A DNA stretch of 64,000 nt, taken from the NCBI GenBank assembly GCA_029378245.1, contig JARKIF010000085.1:62001-126000 (forward strand), given 5' to 3'. The DNA comes from Roridomyces roridus (lineage: Eukaryota > Basidiomycota > Agaricomycetes > Agaricales > Mycenaceae). Below the pieces are notes generated by a model. That model searched no databases and was not told where the DNA came from. It was given only the letters and a program-made list of their open reading frames with translations. This document shows, piece after piece, positions 21,585 through 32,913 of this stretch; within the stretch, counting starts at the first letter, position 1; every line of letters begins with the position of its first letter. The position numbers and the translations under genes are program-made.

Positions 21585-23530
21585 ATGCCACCACGACGAT
21601 CCTCCAGCGTGCCCCAGACGCCTGTGGAGGAATTTTACTACCAGGGGAAAGCCTCTTTCGAGAACCTGGTCGCCCTTGCCAACTACCAAGAACGCATTAA
21701 CGACGCCCGTAAAATCGTCTGGCGCGATAGAGGGGAGCCTGTGGTGCAGCTTCCGACGCTGCGAGCCTGTTTGGTGCATGCGGGGAAGGGGGGTGCCCGT
21801 ACGTTAGCCGTGGCGTTGCATTTCCTCCGTCTTAATACTGCTGCTGTCAGGATCGGCCTATCTGGCCTTCAGCATTCGTGTATCCTTCAACCTATTCTTG
21901 CTCCTCATCAAATTGCGCAGAGTTCCTAGGTTTGTCGTTGCTCTTTCCGGCGTCACAAAACTAATTGGTGTAATAGAGCGCGTTGGTTTTCCTTGGTCCG
22001 GGATGCCATCTTCGGGAACGACTGTTTTCAGTTCGCATCGATGATGGGTCAGTATTTTGGGCCGCATAGGTGACCACTGACGCGTCTACAGGGACTTTTG
22101 CCGCGTTATACAAGTTTCTGCTGAATGCGCTTCCCCTCTTGTTCCCCGGGAAACCACCACCGTTACTGCCCGTCGACCGTGACGACGACAACGAGGATGG
22201 CAGTGCATTCCCTTCCGGTGCCACGACGCCAGGCATCCACATGAAGCACCGAGAGCCGCCGCAGCTGTCACTCAGTGCCCAGGCTCAGATGGCCCTCATC
22301 CGCAAGCGAACGCGTCGGTGGCACTCGACAGTGGCGGGAGCGATCTCTGGAGGTCTCGCCCTCATGTGTGAGACACGCGGCCGGAGAGTAGCCTTCGCAC
22401 AGCAGATTTTCGTTCGAGGTCTGCAAGGCACATACAATACCTACTCCGAAAAATGGGGCATCAGCATTCCATACGGAGCCGTCTTGGTTTTTTCTCTTGC
22501 GTGCGGTCAAATCATGTACGCGTTTTTCCTGCGCCCCGACACGCTTCCCCCAGCTTATAACAATTGGTGTGTTCCTTTTCCTGCAGCGCCTTGGAAAAGA
22601 TATTCATTTGTTTAGGATTCTCGCAGCCAGCAAGGCCAGCCCCGACGCGTTCGCATTAAACATCCAAGCCGTACAGGAGCACACCATTGACCTGCATGCC
22701 CTCGGCAAACTCATCTCGCGTCCGGACGTCACGCCGTCAAATCTAGCCCAGCTTCGTTCTTTACGAGCACGCGTTCTTGCTGGCGAGACCGATATACCCT
22801 ACTACGCCCCGTGCTACGCCCTACATGCAGACAATAATTTCTGTACTGCTTCCCTCTTCTTCCGTTTCTTGGAGGTCGCGCGGTGGATGCTGCCCATCTA
22901 CTCTGCGTTGCATTTCTTGCCGACGCTGCTGTTCCGTTGGAAGTCCCTCCGCAAGGACCCACTGCGAGTCCTCGCGCGCGGTACCGTTGGGAGTTTGCGC
23001 AGTTCCACCTTCCTTGGCATGTTTGTCGTAATCTGTCAATGTACGTTCCTTCATTCCCCGCTCTTTCTTCCTCTGTTTGATCCACCTTTCCAGCCGTGTT
23101 CTGCATCAAGCACCAAACGTACGAGAGAATCATGGCTCTGCCACCGTCCTCCCTCGTCCGGCAGCTCCTCCCGCAGGCGCTCATCGATATTCTCCTCCAC
23201 AAACGAACGTGGTGGCTATCTGGTTTCCTCACGGGCCTCGCCCTGCTGATCGAGGACCAGCGGCGGCGCGCGGAGCTCGCCATGTACGTTCTCCCCAAGG
23301 GCCTCGAGAGCCTTTGGATTGCAGCGCGTGGGCGGGGCTACGTTGCACATACGGGGAATTGGGGTGAGAGCGTGCTGGCTGCGGTGGGTATGGGGATGGT
23401 CATGGTGAGTTGCTTCCTTGCTTCCTCTTTGACGTTCTGACACCTCCTGTAGACGATATACCAGAACGACCCTCAACATCTCTCCGGGCTGGTTCGCAGG
23501 ATATTGTACCAGTTTATTGGGCCGAATTGA
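21585..23530 (+). CDS. TMEM135-like membrane protein
   Basis: Seven exons (21585-21798, 21851-21929, 21977-22047, 22092-22566, 22616-23040, 23094-23404, 23453-23530) encode about 550 residues. The frame has the layout of fungal TMEM135 homologues: an N-terminal hydrophobic segment after GARSAYLAFSIRV; the conserved WHSTVAGAISGGLALMCETR followed by FVRGLQGTYNTYSEKWGI; a hydrophobic IPYGAVLVFSLACGQIMYAF with FLRPDTLPPAYNNW; and a C-terminal part with PLRVLARGTVGSLRSSTFLG. TMEM135 family proteins are tied to peroxisomes, mitochondria and lipid homeostasis in animals; the fungal role is not established. It ends convergently with the laccase gene, about 210 bp away. No defect is seen. Confidence 0.8.
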
Positions 23531-23740
23531 TCGCGGTCCCACATAATGTAGACGTAGATTGGGTAGAGTTCATGTGTATATCACTTTGACACTGGATTTA
23601 TTGTGAATGCAGTACGTTACTGAGTAAGTATGTTAGTAGTGTCAGTAAATGTCCCATCGAGTTCCTGAAAGTCCGAAATGAAGGAGAATGAGCCCAAGTA
23701 GGTAGGTAATGCGTGATGTCGTGCCCAAGAAAGAACAATT

Positions 23741-26442
23741 TCATGCGCCTCCCGCTAAGGCGAAGGCGTCGTAGGTGGGGCACAGGTTCTGCCACGTAGA
23801 AGGACCGGTCTTGATCGCGGGCGCGTTCTCGGCGAAAACGATGGCGAGACCCCTGTAGAGTTGTTAGTCCTAGAGGAAGGATGAAAAGGGAACGGAGCGT
23901 ACTTGTCGAGATGCCAGTCGATATGGCAATGCAGGAACCCTGAGCAGGTCAGTGAGCGGGTGGTACGGGATTTGAGAGGAGTAGCTAGCTTACAAGGACC
24001 TGCGTTGTCTGTGACGAATCTATTCCTCCGGGTGAATACCTATGGATGCTCAGTGAGAGAGAGGCTCACCTGAATGTCACGTTGTCCCCGGCCAAACCTG
24101 TGTTGACGACGTCGCGCACGAGCTAAGAACACAGAGTCAAAATGGGCGGACTGAGAAAGCCGTCGTACGCACAGGATTGCGGTAGTTGTACGTGCTGCTG
24201 CCTGCACTGCGGACGACATAGAAGGTGTGCTGTACAAAGGATTAGTTGGGCCTGCGTCTCGGAAAGCCACGATAGTAGGGTACCCCGTGAAGATGGAATG
24301 GATGCTATATGATACGATCAACATCAACGAATGTCGGTCGAGTAGGCATACATACCGGAGCCCCAATCGTGCCGCCCGGGACGCTAATCTCGATGACCCG
24401 GTTGGGTGGAAGAGCGTAGACACTGCCGGGAGGAAGAAGCTCTTGCGCGGTCCGTGCTCCACTGAGAATTTGCAGGATGACCGGTACACTGGGCGAGTCA
24501 AAGGGCTGCAGGTCATTTCATCGTCAATCAACTTGCGTGAGCGAATATAGAGTAACAGGAACGCACAGCACCGTTGACCGTGAACTTGAGGGTGTTGAAA
24601 TCGAGATCGACTTTCAAGTTGATGTTGATATCCGCTCCGCCTGGGTATGGCTTGCCCGGGACTGTGGAGTAGCCGTAAGAGTGGAGGTTGGTTTCGACCA
24701 TGGGGTTGGTCGAAACGGAGACAGTGGTCGGTTCAGCAACCGTGGCGCCGACGTAGCGAAGGATGGCCGAGTTGATGCCTCCATCGAAACCCGTGGTGCC
24801 GATATTCGGGTTTGCGCGAACCTATGCCAAGTCACAAAGCGTCCGGCGCATGCTCAACGGGACGCACCCAGTAATTACCAACAGCTTGGTTCGCATTAAC
24901 CACGACGGAGTAGCGCTGGGCAGCAAAGATCTGAAGAGAATCCACGGTAAGAGGATTGGTGTTGACGCCGTCAGCCTCGATGATAGTCATGGTATGGCCG
25001 TCGATGGCAAAGATGAAGTTGGGGTCTGGCCGGGGTCAGGGTTTAGTTATATAGGAGTGTGGGCATGCTCACCGCAAGCCATGGAGACGATTCGGAATCG
25101 GTAGCGTTGTCCTTTGGTGACGCTGATAACCGCCAGCTGCGAGACAGGTCCGCCTGCATAGCGTCCGAGTCCATCTATATTATGAGAGATGAGAATTGGA
25201 GCAAAAGAACAACGATGGACTTGCTGATGAGCGTCGAGGCCGGGTCAGGGACGAATGGAGCCTGTGGGGCAACGAAATGGTCTTGAAAAGAAATCAGACA
25301 TAATTTCGTCCACGAATTGAAATCACGAACACCTGGAAGATGTCAGATTTAGACCAGACTGTGAGTGGCACGTACCAATCGGCGAGGGTGATGACGGTGG
25401 CAGCTAGCTCAACATGAGTATATGGCAAGATGAGTCCGAAGGATCGTCACCATTATCAATGTCTATGACGGGCTTGAGCTTCGGTGAATGATAGAATGAG
25501 AAAATATCACGGACCGTACAGATGCTTGTTGGGGTCTTGCGGGTCGTAGACTGCTGGGCTGAGTGTCTCGTCTTGGCTCAAGCTTAGACCACTCACCAAC
25601 CAGGGGCCCACGTAATCCGTCGCAATATTGGCTCGCTGTGGGGTACGGTAGGTGGAGATCGGGGTAAAGGGGTAATGTCACGAACACAGATGAGAGTGAT
25701 ACCAGAAGGTTCCTGGAGAAACGAGGTCAATCATGTGGGATGCGTGAAACAGAGGGTTATTTACCGGCTTGAGAGTTGACTTTGAAATCGTACACGAAGG
25801 AAGTCCCGGGAGTTATGGGGCACTCTGGGTATAAAACACATTAGACGGCCCAGTGCGATTATGAGAACTCACGAGTAACAAATGCCACCCCGTCCTCAAA
25901 AGGGCTGTGATTCTGGAAAAAGCCGTGCCAATGCTAGAAACGTGTGAGATGGAGTTATGCGGATGGAATCGAAACACACAATGCTGGAGGCCCTCAGCAT
26001 GCTGGTGTCCGTGAGCTGATTCTGGACATTGATCGTGAATTTGTCGCCCTGGAACAAGTCAGCTATCCTGATCCAGGTCTTTGGAAGAGAGCAGACCTTG
26101 TTCCCAGTAATGAGTGGCCCAGGGAAAGTACCGCCGGCGAGAACAGAGCTTTCCAGAAGGATGAATACCCGAAAAAGGAGTAATCTGAGAGACTCACGGG
26201 CGGGAAAATCCATCTGGGGCGATTTGTTTGTTAACGAGAGTGAGGGTAGAAATGGACCCGATGGACGAAGTAACGAAGGAAGGAGGCTGGATGCCTGAGC
26301 CTGCGGACGTGTCCTTGGATTTGCCGTTCCCTATGCTTGCGCGTTCCGTGAGCGAGGTTTCGGGAGTGCAAGGTAGATCCTGTTCCGCCAAAGAAAAAGA
26401 AATGTAGGAGAGGACGGCGAAAACAGGTCCAACGAGGCGCAT
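23741..26442 (-). CDS. Secreted laccase (multicopper oxidase, AA1)
   Basis: This minus-strand gene has many exons, starting at ATG 26442 with a signal peptide ([19 protein letters not shown]) and ending at TGA 23741. All four copper-binding loops are visible after splicing: L1 [11 protein letters not shown]2 GTFWYHSH followed by [10 protein letters not shown]3 HPFHLHGH and L4 HCHIDWHL. The axial position ten residues after the L4 cysteine is Leu, usual for mid-potential enzymes. Other family blocks are [42 protein letters not shown] and GLAIVFAE near the C-terminus. Between signal peptide and catalytic domain lies an unusual Ser/Thr-rich insert of roughly 35-40 residues. The L3 loop is encoded mostly by a 21-nt microexon (24284-24304). 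Laccases oxidise phenols with reduction of O2, in lignin turnover or pigment formation. Confidence 0.9.
24284..24304 (-). other. 21-nt microexon of the laccase encoding HPFHLHG
   Basis: On the minus strand an acceptor (..TATAG) and a donor (GTACCC..) bracket CATCCATTCCATCTTCACGGG plus nothing else, so seven codons of the copper-binding L3 motif form their own exon. The next exon supplies the following His (HTFYVV). Confidence 0.8.
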
Positions 26443-27267
26443 CTTGAACGAGGGAGCGGCGAGAGGCCCTGCGCTACAAGCCCCATGATATATGTGCCAC
26501 AATTTAGCCAGAGGGGGCAGGAACCGATCGTCGTTGAACTTGCGATCATGCGCTACAATAGTAGGCGCTCCTGAAACTGTGGAGTAGAGTTTTTGACGCG
26601 TCCGAGGGGCGAGGGGCAAATGCACATCCCGGGACTCGGAAAAGCAGAACCCAAATTAGCACTCGCGTTTCGCAGTTGCAAAAATACACGCTGGTGTAAT
26701 TGTTTTAGCGAGTTGGACGCACGAGGCCTTGGTAAGGTGGGGACAAGGTGGAGGTGACAATTAAGTCGACGTCGATCAATCATGATGTGATGGCATCTAA
26801 CTTGCCTCCGCTCAACACCCTCCAACTGTTGTCCAACTGGATTACTTGCAGCATTTTTCGACATATCTCTAGGGAATTCTCCGTGTTGTCGTGGTGACAA
26901 TGAGCCATCGCCTATTTAGACAGCTACGGAACGGACGTGCAAGTGCCAGTGGGCGAAGTGGATGCCTACAGACTCGACGAAAATCTTGGTTCGGTGCATT
27001 TTGCCAGCTAACCTGGCGCGTCCTTCCGTCCCACGTGTATTGTCGAGAGACTGACTGTCCCTGAACTTCTCGGCGTTGGCGGGTTTCCTCACAAATGTCA
27101 AAGTTTAAACTTTAGGCATCAAATCCTCCAGATATCGGCTAGTTTTGAAGCAGAGCCCTACTCCAGGGTAGCCTATAAAACTCCGCCATTTCCCAGGGCC
27201 TCGGAATCGCCCTCTCTTTTTTCTTCTTCGGTTTCTCCCCACTTTTCACGCACGCAGGTCCTGCCTT
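26443..27267. other. Divergent intergenic promoter region (laccase / DUF6534-like gene)
   Basis: No gene is seen. A TATATCAT-like box lies on the minus strand near 26485 for the laccase, and TATAAAA at 27174-27180 on the plus strand for the membrane-protein gene. Confidence 0.45.
27174..27180 (+). promoter_or_regulatory. TATA box of the DUF6534-like gene
   Basis: TATAAAA lies about 90 bases before the proposed start codon. Confidence 0.45.
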
Positions 27268-28751
27268 ATGACTCGAGGTGGGTGAACAACCTGATGCTTC
27301 AGGCCTACCCAGCATCCACGCAGCAGTTTTCTATTTCTTTGCACATATCCTCTTGTATGGCTGCGTCCTCGTCCAGTCCTACACATTTTTCACAAGTAGC
27401 GCGTTCAACTTCTTGCTCCGTCATCCCATCTTTCATCTCCCAAATAGACGGCGCGCGCCACCGGTTCGTTGGTCGACCCACCCACTCGCCTTTATCATCG
27501 CCCATTCGATTCAGCCCCATCCAAGCTGCGGTGGCTTTTGTACTACTGCTCGAGACTGCGCAAAGCGGGTTGTGGGTGTTTTCTTTTATTGCGCCGTCCT
27601 CAATCGCACAACTTGCCTAGCGAGCTCTATGCTCTGTCACGAATCGTGTGTTACATTCGACGTCTTTTTCGATGACCACCTTTCGAACAGGCTGCAAGAT
27701 CGAGGCAAACGACTTCAACCCCCATGGCGAGTGACCTCTATACGATGCTCTATCTTCAAAAATCGACCGCGCTTTCAGTAACCATGCCCTTCGCGGCCAT
27801 AACGACCTGTACAGTCGTCTTCAGCACTCAGTGTATCTGCGCATACCGCGGAATGTCGTACCGCCGCGCGCACTATGTGACAGTGCGTTCAGCCAAGAGA
27901 AACAAAACCCTCGCCGCGTCAGGCATATCTGCACTCGTCATGGGTTGTAGCATTGGCATAACCTCGGCATTGTACAAAGACTTGTAGGTTCCCCAACTCT
28001 GACTTTTCTTTCTCGTCTGATGCAACGACCAGAGCCGTGCCAATCCTGCCGCTTTTTGTGCTATGGATGAGCTTTCAGCTTCTGACGGATATCATGAATA
28101 CGGGTACGCAAATACCTTATAGATATCGAACCTGAGACTAACAGAAAATAGGTTTCCTTGTTGCCGCGCTTCGCCACTCACAGATTCCGAGCTCAAGTGC
28201 CATGCGCCGCAACACCTACACGATAGTGCGGGGTCTCATTTGTCGTACGGTGTGGACAGGTAAGTAAATCCAAGTTTCTGCTTCGCCTCGACTTGATTCC
28301 TTTGCCAGGTGCCCTGACGTCCATGTTCACGTTGGTTTATTTGATTGTATTCCTGGTCGTTCGTGACGCGAATTTTGGAACCTTCTTTTTGCTCCCAATG
28401 AGCGGCGTTTATTGCAGCGTAAGTTTGGGTTCATCGGGAAGCTGACATATAACGCTTTTGCCTAGGCTTTGCTGTGCACCTTGAATGCCCAAGAGAGTTT
28501 TCAGACGCACAATGCGCACTGTGTCAGAGGGTCGGGGGTTCGTTCCATTCTCGCTCATGTGTTCGCAAACTCAATCTTTGTGGCAGCTCCCTCCGAGTGC
28601 TGTTCCAGGAATTTCTGTAGTGGCGTTTAGGCCCTCGGAGTACTCGATGACGGCGAGCATAGATGAGGAAGGCCCTGGACGTCTAGGCGTGGATATTCCG
28701 AGGGGGAGTCTCGACATCACGGACGCTCGGAATCGAGAAAGCATAGTGTGA
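27268..28751 (+). CDS. DUF6534-like multi-pass membrane protein
   Basis: The gene is reconstructed from several exons; the 5' part is uncertain (ATG at 27268 is the best candidate, before an intron-like GTGGGT..GCAG). Hydrophobic segments in order are FYFFAHILLYGCVLVQSY; AAVAFVLLLETAQSGLWVFS; ALSVTMPFAAITTCTVVFST; LAASGISALVMGCSIGI; AVPILPLFVLWMSFQLL; and ALTSMFTLVYLIVFLVV. The conserved-looking end LLPMSGVYCS-ALLCTLNAQE matches the DUF6534 pattern (..YxxxLLATLNxR). Introns at 27988, 28105, 28261, about 28419 and about 28531 have GT..AG ends. The hydrophilic tail ends at TGA 28749-28751. DUF6534 proteins are abundant and uncharacterised in Agaricomycetes. The first two segments sit in different frames, so either an intron or a frameshift separates them. 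Confidence 0.6.
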
Positions 28752-28920
28752 CCTGTAGGTTGTAATCAGATATTGATCAGATAGCGAATTGTGACCGGAC
28801 CGTTTCACGTGTTCCGTTCCTCCCGTTTCCGAGCAAGTGGACGCGCCCTGGCGAAAGGAAGTATATGGGCGCCTAACCGTGCATCGCTACCCATTCGAGT
28901 CAGAGGGAGACCACGTCGAA

Positions 28921-29721
28921 ATGTCGGACACCAAACCCCCTCCCCAGGCACAAGAAAACACAGCGGGTCCTTCTGTGCGCAGGACAGCATCCATTGAGAC
29001 TCTCCCGCAGTATGGCTTGCCCTCCGAAGACGCCCGGCGGCGCTCACTCGAAGACGCGGCTACTCCCCTGCCCGATGGCTGGTTTTGCCATCTTGATCCT
29101 CAGTGCGTCGTATTGGCCCACTTGCCTCGCATCTGACTCACTGGAACGCCGGCAGCTCGAACCACCATTACTATGTAGGTCCCTTCATTGACCATAAGAC
29201 AAGTAGCGAAGTAACGCGCTTAGGTTGATATGAACAGTACTCCCCCGCGCTCGGTGTGGCTGCATCCTCGCCACGACGCGCCTCCACCTCCGCTGGGAGA
29301 GACCGGGGCCAGTACATCGTCAGCGCCGGCCTCACCGCCCCGTCGCACGTCGTTCATGGCGAAGCTCAAAGAGAAGTTCGTGCTCACTCAAGAGGACCGC
29401 GAGGCACTTGCGCGTGAGAAGGAGGCGCAAGAGAAGGTGGGTCCTTTACAACAGTTTTCCTGGGATGTGCTCGCTGACGGACGTAGGCGCTCCTGGCACG
29501 ATATGCCAAGCGACGCGCGGAGGTCATGGCAGAGATTCAGCGGGACGGGACGAAATTCATGGGGAGTGAGTACGTCGGGTGAGTGGACGGACTGGTACGA
29601 ATTCTGCAAGCATCATAACTGATATCGGTGCAGGCCCCCTGCGTCGCCGTACGAGGGCATGTACAGAGGGTGGAGTACAAACACCGGCTTGGACGTTAAT
29701 CTCGCTGGATGGCTGGCGTAG
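28921..29721 (+). CDS. WW-domain protein
   Basis: Five exons (28921-29102, 29156-29174, 29224-29436, 29487-29578, 29634-29721) encode about 197 residues. A disordered Pro/Ser-rich leader precedes a WW domain split over three exons (LPDGWFCHLDP, then SNHHYY, then VDMNSTPPRSVWLHPR), with both signature Trp residues and the central Tyr-Tyr. A charged helix follows (KLKEKFVLTQEDREALAREK, then ARYAKRRAEVMAEIQRD), and a short tail with GPPASPYEGMYRG. WW domains bind proline-rich ligands; the conserved tail layout is seen in small fungal WW proteins of unknown role. Exon 2 is only 19 nt. Splicing was inferred by domain continuity. Confidence 0.8.
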
Positions 29722-30202
29722 TTGACGCCCTTGTTTTCTTTGACTTATTGGTGCTAATCTATCGTTTTCGGGGAAGTCGAAGTCTCGGGAACTCGGAAGC
29801 TCAGGATACCCTGTGTCGCTGCCTTGGACCCCGGCAGAGTTCGCCAGTGGCCGACATTCAGGGCTTTCTTGTCGTATTGTACCCTCGGAACCGATGCGGA
29901 ATTCCCGATAAACTTCTCTGTCAGACTATTAAACCCGTGAACGAGCCTGAACGATGAAATCTGGCGTCCAGATATTTCGGTAGTACTAGTAGTCGGCGCC
30001 AGTGATGAACGTCCATGTGCACTGTGCCAGGGATTTCCGCCTGATCGGCGAATATGAAGAAGATTGAAAACTATCCGGGGATACCGTGACTTGCACCCCT
30101 GCCTCCGTTCAATGTTGACGTCCCTGTTTTTTCCCTCCACCTTCACCAAGGCCTCCCACTCATTTGAGGTCCCGACGGTCGACGACGCACACGCTCAGAG
30201 AG
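29722..30202. other. Intergenic stretch before the chitin deacetylase
   Basis: No gene, repeat or clear TATA box is recognised. Confidence 0.4.
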
Positions 30203-31875
30203 ATGCGCTCCACATTCTTTGGCTCAGCATTACTGCTGCTCCGCGCCTCTGGCGCCCTTGCGCAAGCCACACCTACTCCGTCCACTGAAGCCCAGGTCGC
30301 TGCTCTGGATGGTCTGTCGTCACTGTCTCTTTTCTCTCTCTCGTCACATCCTCATTGCCTTTCAGACCCGACCGACGAGTGTACCTATCGCTATTGGCCT
30401 CCCCTGACAGCCGCCAACACTTCCAACAACTGGCCATGGATCTGGGTTCCCGCTACGACGATTCCTCCTGGTGATACGGCCGCTCAGAACTTGTTCAATT
30501 CTATGAAGTCTGGGATTCCCAACATTGCGCCCCAGGTGCGCGTCTCCATTGTATTGAGAGTGAATATTTGAATGCTGATGCTCCTCCTCCTTCAGGGGAC
30601 TTTGGGCGGATCTCTAAACATCGACAGCTACGACCGTGTTGGGGATCCCGATTGTTGGTGGAGCGCTAGTCAGTGCACAAAGCCCAAGGTATCCGGGATT
30701 CCAGAGGATATTGCAACTGTGCCGGAGGTAAAATCTACTTTCCACTTGCGCCTCCTTTTGCTGATCGATTTCTAGCCTCGCACTCTGGGCTATGGATTCG
30801 ACGACGGCCCCAACTGCTCTCATAATGCCTTTTACACGTACCTGACTGAGCAGCAACAAAAAGCCAGTACGTATCGATTGTTCCTCGGAAGAGTTGGCGC
30901 TGAGTCTACCTAGCCATGTTCTTCATTGGATCGAATGTTTTGGACTGGCCGCTTCAAGCTCAGCGTGCCGTTGCTGACGGGCACGAGATCTGCGCCCGTG
31001 CGTCTACTTTTCCCTTTCAAGTCTCGTCTGATTTTTCGTAGATACTTGGTCTCACCGCAACATGACCATGTTTGAAGATGAGGGCGTATTCGCCGAGATT
31101 TACTACAGCGTCCAGGCCATCAAGCTCACCACGGGGTATACGACCAAGTGCTGGCGGGTGGGTATTCCTTCGACACTTTTGAATGGCAACTCACACACTG
31201 TAGCCTCCTTTCGGCGATATCGACGACCGCGTTCGGTACATCGCGAACCAACTGGGCCTCCAGACGGTGCTCTGGAAGTATGACTCGTTCGACTATACTG
31301 CGCAGCCTCCCGCGCAGATTCAGGCCAACTACGACAACCTGATTAACAACGCCACCAGCGGAACCTTTGACACCGTACGATTCTTGTCTCGTCCTTTGCT
31401 CTCGGGCTGATCCAGATTCAAGGTCGGGGCTATCATACTTACCCATGAGCTGAATAACTTCACCATGCAACTCGCCGTCGACAACTACCCCAAACTTGCT
31501 GCTGCCTTTGACGTATGTCCTGTCTCTTGTTCTCTGCTCTTTCGTGTCATGACATCGTTACAAAGCACATCGTCCCCATCGCCGTGGCGCTTAACCAGAC
31601 GAACCCATACATCGAGACCAACTTTACGATGCAGACGTTCGCCGAATGTGCGTTTGCCTCCCTGTTTTTGCTGAACTCTCCTGACTTTCTTTTGTATCAC
31701 AGACACTGCCGCTCGAGCCAATAGCAGCAGCGGCCCGTCGGGTTCGGGAAGCGCGTCAAAGGCGGGTGTGACGGGCGCAGCCAAGGGTGACAGTGCTGGT
31801 GTGGCTTTGCGACCTGCGACCCTTGCCTCCGCCGCCCTCACGCTCGCCGGTGCAGCGTTGGCACTCTTCCTATGA
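30203..31875 (+). CDS. GPI-anchored chitin deacetylase (CE4 polysaccharide deacetylase)
   Basis: A signal peptide (MRSTFFGSALLLLRASGALA) is followed by a multi-exon CE4 domain. Motif 1 is LGYGFDDGPNCSHNAFY (metal Asp and catalytic base). Motif 2 HTWSH is created by splicing CC-C to AT across the intron ending near 31041. Motif 3 is CWRPPFGDIDDRVR and motif 5 is ILTHELNNF. N-terminal sequence after the first intron reads DPTDECTY, usual for basidiomycete chitin deacetylases. The C-terminus has a Ser/Gly-rich stretch (NSSSGPSGSGSASKAG) and a hydrophobic tail (LASAALTLAGAALALFL) typical of GPI attachment; stop TGA 31873-31875. The enzyme converts cell-wall chitin to chitosan at the cell surface. 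All key residues are present. Confidence 0.9.
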
Positions 31876-32366
31876 CCCTTTGACCACATTGATACCCCGA
31901 AAAACATTTGCGCGATTTCGCCAATGCGGCGCATGTGCGCTGGGACATTGTATTATAGCAGGTAGAGCCAGAGCTGAGCTCCGAGAGGTCGTGTACCTAG
32001 TACATACTCTCGTTAATGAATACATACCCACTTTGGAATGTTTTTCTCAGGCCTGTCTCAATTCTCTTCGGCGCTTACCCTGGTCCATGGGCGCTCTACT
32101 AACTGGTCAGAAACCACCATGGACGACAGTTGGCCTCTGAAGCTCTTCTACGATCCTTCCTTCCACTACAGCCAGTCGAATCCAATAACTCTCGTGACTC
32201 TGAAGAGCCTACTCGCAGACCGAGCCTTGACCGTCAAACGACCGCGAGCCCAGCCCCCGAGCCTGATCCTCTCCTTACCAGCAGAGAAGTTGGCCGGAAG
32301 TTGGACATTACGTGTGAATTTCCTTGTTCCCCGGCCTTCACCATTGGCCGGGAGCATCGTGATATT
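31876..32366. other. Intergenic stretch left of Gypsy-2, with an unassigned open frame
   Basis: Between about 32100 and 32366 two overlapping frames stay open; one is Ser/Pro/Glu-rich (DSEEPTRRPSLDRQ). It could be the start of a host gene interrupted by Gypsy-2, but the sequence beyond the element (from 49261) reaches a stop within about 10 codons. The last five bases (32362-32366, GATAT) are the left target duplication. Confidence 0.35.
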
Positions 32367-32886
32367 GTTATGTCCCGTTCCAACGCCAACTCCGGTACCT
32401 CAACTCCGGTACTCAACTCCGGTCACGTCGGGAAGCCTCCCGACGTCGAAGCGCATCACGCGCTCCTCGGTTCTATCCGGGTACTCGGGCTTTCACGCGA
32501 TGAAGGTATCTGAGCGTTTCCCCCGGACTTGGTATTCATCAGGATATCCACTTGATCATTCCGTGCGGACTTAATCAGCTTATATCCACATAGCCGCATA
32601 AGTCCGTTTCTATTATTGGTCTGTGGTAATGACATATATCTCTACTTACTCGTATATAAGACTTTCCTTATCTGTATTCAACCTTAGTTGATAATTGACG
32701 TTCTTGACTACTCGTCTTGGCTGGTTCCTACTCCTTCCCTTCCTATCAACATAGCAAGGCGTCTTTGACACCCTACTCCTCTGTGGTGCTCTTAGATCGC
32801 TCCTCCGGTCGACTCCTTCCAACTCCGGTCACTACCGGAGTTCCGGCTTCTACTCCGGACTTGCCTTTTGGAATCGGATCGTAACA
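32367..32886 (+). repeat. 5' LTR of Gypsy-2
   Basis: This is a 520-bp LTR beginning TGTTA and ending TAACA. It contains three CTCCGG units near its start, a CGG-N8-CCG inverted repeat (32428-32445), a TATA box TATATAAG (32653-32660) and the inverted repeat ACTCCGGT-CACT-ACCGGAGT (32822-32841). Confidence 0.93.
32386..32445 (+). promoter_or_regulatory. CTCCGG tandem units and inverted CGG/CCG site in the 5' LTR
   Basis: CAACTCCGGTACCT, CAACTCCGGTACT and CAACTCCGGTCACG follow one another at 14- and 13-bp spacing. They are followed by GTCGGGAAGCCTCCCGAC, an inverted repeat holding CGG-N8-CCG. Zn2Cys6 proteins typically bind CGG triplets in such arrangements, and the element itself encodes a Zn2Cys6-type protein. 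Binding is an inference. Confidence 0.5.
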
Positions 32887-32888
32887 GT

Positions 32889-32898
32889 ATTATCAACT
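32889..32898 (+). promoter_or_regulatory. Self-complementary primer-binding site of Gypsy-2
   Basis: Two bases inside the 5' LTR lies ATTATCAACT. Its exact complement AGTTGATAAT is in the LTR at 32686-32695, 33 bases after the start of the TATA box, which is where transcription should begin. This matches Tf1/sushi-type self-priming. Confidence 0.7.
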
Positions 32899-32913
32899 CC
32901 GCACGTCTTCGCT

